64,000 bases of DNA from Ceriagrion tenellum. Lineage: Eukaryota; Arthropoda; Insecta; Odonata; Coenagrionidae. Positions 61,417-64,000 of the stretch are shown here, in pieces (positions within the stretch are counted from its first letter, which is position 1; the number at the start of each line of letters is the position of its first letter). Location of the stretch: contig OY720642.1 in the NCBI GenBank assembly GCA_963169105.1, forward strand, positions 19,524,965 through 19,588,964, given 5' to 3'. The notes beneath the pieces are model-generated. The model searched no databases, was not told the DNA's origin, and was given only the letters and a program-made list of their open reading frames with translations. Both the position numbers and the translations under genes were made by a program.

Positions 61417-62925
61417 TAGAGGTGGGAATTTCGGTTCATTTTATGGATTCGGTTCATGGGATTTGATTCGTGGCAATGATTCGGTTCTTTAAATCGTTCA
61501 TAATGAACCGAATGAACCAAATCCACGAGTGAATCTCGAATCCACGTGAATCTCGAATCCATGCGAATCTCGAATCCGTGTGAATCTCGAATCCATATGA
61601 ATCTTGAATCCACGTGAATCTCGAATCCATGTGAATCTCGAATCCATTTGAATCTCGAATCCATGTGAATCTCGAATCCAGGTGAATCTCGAATCCATGT
61701 GAATCTCGAATCCAGGTGAATCTCGAATCCATGCGAATCTCGAATCCGTGTGAATCTCGAATCCATATGAATCTTGAATCCACGTGAATCTCGAATCCAT
61801 GTGAATCTCGAATCCATTTGAATCTCGAATCCATGTGAATCTCGAATCCAGGTGAATCTCGAATCCATGTGAATCTCGAATCCAGGTGAATCTCGAATCC
61901 ATGTGAATCTCAAATCCATGTGAATCTCGAATCCATGTGAATCTCAAATCCATGTGAATCTCGAATCCCTGTGAATCTCAAATCCATGTTAATCTGTCGA
62001 CTTACTGCATTTCAAATATTAGTGTGCGAAATAACAAACAAAAGAGTGAAGTATGATGCTCCAATTCGGAAACCCAAGACTCGGTGTTTCAAGGGTATTT
62101 ACAGGGTTCTTATTGAACAATTTGGATTTGGCAGATTCGGAGAATTGCTAGCAGAATCTTCCACACTAATCGTTCATATTAACCGATTTGTGTGAATATA
62201 TTGAACGATTTGGATTCGGCGGATTTGAATCTTCCATCAAATCGTTCATTTTGAACGATTCGAGTGAAAAACGTAGATTCAATTCATTCGGTTCATGCCA
62301 TTGAATCGTTCATTCTGAACGATTCATTCATGAACGACACAGCTCTAGAGATAATGCATGATATGAAATCAGATTTTCAGATTAATTTAGTTTATTCGTC
62401 GAAATATTGAGAGACTTGAAGAACCTGAAAGTGATTATCCTTAGAACAGCTTATACCATGATGCCTGGAGTCGTGAGCCTAAAAGCTCGCCCACACTTCT
62501 TCGGCATTTGGAGACAATGTATTAAGAAACTCATGTACTTGCGATGTTCGGGTGAATATGGTTCAGTTCGGTGTTATAATCAATCAAATTAATATGATTT
62601 CCTCTATAAAATTATTCCTAAGTTTTTATTGGTGAATTCTTTATGTGACCAAAAGACTGGAATATTTGGTATGTGGTTTGTCCCACTTACGTTGAAAAAC
62701 ATTCATCTACAGCGTGTTTTGGTTCAATTTGAATCAAATCAAGTTGTTCTCGATCACTCATGAATCGTGTGATTCTTAAAAAACCACTCCACTCGACCTA
62801 TGAACGAGAACTGCTCGATTTGATTCATTACGAACGATTTGAACGGAGAACGTGATTCAATTCAGTTGGTTCATACCAATGAATCGTTCAAAATGAACGA
62901 ATCACTCATGATCGACACAGCTCTA
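61417..62925. mobile_element. hAT-like non-autonomous element inserted in BEL pol
   Basis: Starts TAGAGGTGGGAATTTCGG and ends ACAGCTCTA (inverse TAGAGCTGTG), with a perfect 8-bp duplication GTTCTGAT at 61409-61416 and 62926-62933. It contains a minisatellite, many palindromic ATCGTTCATTTTGAACGAT-type blocks, and two direct copies of its own 3' end (about 62276-62347 and 62856-62925), suggesting a nested or duplicated structure. No transposase. Its ends resemble those of the element at 3433-3931. Confidence 0.9.
61530..61992. repeat. 17-bp minisatellite with 170-bp higher-order period
   Basis: Roughly 27 units of the type GTGAATCTCGAATCCAT. A block with variants ATGCGAATCT, CCGTGTG, CATATG, CCACGTG, CATTTG, CAGGTG recurs in the same order 170 bp later (61561 and 61731), i.e. 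ten units duplicated as one. Because 17 is not a multiple of 3, all three minus frames stay open and give spurious ORFs of 126-167 codons. Confidence 0.95.
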
Positions 62926-64000
62926 GTTCTGATCGCCATAATATTAGTTGATGGTGTTGATCATCAGGGTGCATTTTTATTTGACGGTACATCTGGCGGA
63001 TGTCACATGAAAATACAATCGTGTGGAATCTGGAGCGCACCATGAGGTCGCAAATGTTGTTTTGTAATTTTGGCCCAGAGAGCAATGTGTCATTTAATGA
63101 CACACCCGTAGAAGTTCGAGCACTTGCATCAAAAACAACACGAAGCTTAGACGAGGAATTATTGTGCTTAAAAACTCCATGATGCGGCAGGAAATAATGA
63201 GGCATTTCCAGACGTGTTTCACAGCGCGTCATATGACCTGATGATAAATAATCTTTCATGAACTCCACATAGACCCTTTTATACTGAGGGTCCTTAGCAA
63301 ATTTTCTTTCTAATGCAAAAAATCTGCGTTCAGCATGAATGAAAGAATCACCCAATGGCCTATGATCTTCCTTAAACGGTAAGCGGGAAATGTATCGTCC
63401 AGTTTTGTCACGCGAATGGGTTACTTGAAAGTGATGTTCACACATCTTGTCCTGAGTAGGAATTGCGGACGATGGAGATTCTTCAATAGTCCAAAATTTC
63501 TGAATACGAGAGTCAAGATCACAATCATTAATCAAAAGTGATAAATAGCCATTATTTTGATCTTCTGTTTTCAGAATTACTGGTGCAGGGCCCATGAGAA
63601 CGAAGCCAAATATAGTGTCCATTGCTACCGGCATATTTGCCCCCAAAGAACACTTAGTTCCCGTAAACACAAAAGGAAACAGATCTGCTCCCAGTAAGAT
63701 GTCAATTTTTCCAGGTACATCAAAGGTTGGGTCCGCCAACACAAAGGATTTCATTTTTCCTTTGACCTCAGGTGATACAGATAAGCGTGGGATAGGAGAG
63801 GTAATATTTTTCAGTATAATCATGGGATGTGAAATTGCGACAGATGAGCCACTAATGGAGGCCACATTAAGGTATGCAAGACCTTGTGTTTGAACATGAG
63901 CTTGTGACACTCCTGCAATGGGGTTGATCACCCGTTGGCGTGATAGCTTGAGAATTTGGGCACACTCTTCAGTAATGAAGCTGCATTGCGCTGCGGAATC
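62926..64000 (-). CDS. pol: BEL/Pao retrotransposon pol, upstream part (protease/RT), truncated by window edge
   Basis: An open frame from the right edge down to the hAT-like insertion. At the edge, DSAAQCSFI corresponds to the aspartic protease active-site motif of BEL/Pao (usually DSGSQ-like). A protease domain with ILLGADLF follows, then a linker and the start of the reverse transcriptase: KLRVVFDASART, LNDTLLSGPKLQ, VFSCDIRQMYRQI. There is no stop before the insertion. The reading frame resumes in phase in the block at 61408 and below if the inserted element and one copy of the 8-bp duplication are ignored. Gag and the 5' LTR lie off the right edge. The 102- and 99-codon plus-strand frames here are shadows. 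Confidence 0.92.

Noticed and set aside
61416..61953. Three overlapping minus-strand ORFs of 126-167 codons with DSRFTWIRDSHGFEI repeats
   Set aside because: They are the same 17-bp minisatellite read in three frames; no start context or coding signature.
1..64000. CRISPR arrays, bacterial operons, prophage
   Set aside because: Nothing prokaryotic: spliced animal genes and retrotransposons throughout. The only regular arrays are minisatellites without spacers.

Overview
The window is eukaryotic nuclear DNA from an arthropod, most likely an insect. Three host genes are split by GT-AG introns, one being a JAK (hopscotch-like) kinase, and the rest is largely transposon-derived: several LINE families ending in AATAAA plus a microsatellite, hAT-like elements, other short inverted-repeat elements, and a BEL/Pao retrotransposon. 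I cannot fix the order or species from sequence alone.

Region 1 (1-25 kb) is CpG-poor and gene-bearing. The last two exons of a Janus kinase gene (298-4486, +) face, tail to tail, a complete seven-exon PRRC1 gene (12907-5921, -). PRRC1 sits head to head with a complete seven-exon USE1 gene (13409-20837, +). About 500 bp separate the two start codons, and this patch keeps its CpGs, so it looks like a shared bidirectional promoter. Both partners act in ER-Golgi traffic in other animals (PRRC1 at COPII exit sites, USE1 as an ER SNARE for retrograde vesicles). Introns hold decayed LINEs, a ~1 kb foldback element, a hAT-like element with an 8-bp target duplication, and two copies of an unclassified repeat.

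Region 2 (about 25-58 kb) has clearly normal CpG content and few recognisable genes. Two small coding candidates stand out: a 57-residue single-pass membrane micropeptide (26658-26831, +) with a strong start context, and a secreted poly-aspartate protein or first exon (45443-45249, -) with an upstream TATA box. The rest is repeats: two hAT MITEs, a CAGGGTGGC-ended element with an ATATG duplication, two opposite copies of a TIR element built on a 22-bp palindromic unit, hairpin modules with a CCTGAAGA...GAAAC core, tRNA-like promoter boxes, LINE fragments on both strands, and an orphan CpG-island-like block (32.5-33.3 kb).

Region 3 (58-64 kb) is the 3' part of a BEL/Pao retrotransposon on the minus strand (protease edge, RT, RNase H, integrase, DUF5641, probable LTR). 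It is split by a 1509-bp hAT-like element flanked by a perfect GTTCTGAT duplication. That element carries a 17-bp minisatellite with a 170-bp higher-order period.

The same LINE family occurs in CpG-depleted form inside PRRC1 and in CpG-rich form at 38.6 and 53.2 kb. This points to a germline-methylated gene domain in region 1 and unmethylated DNA in region 2.
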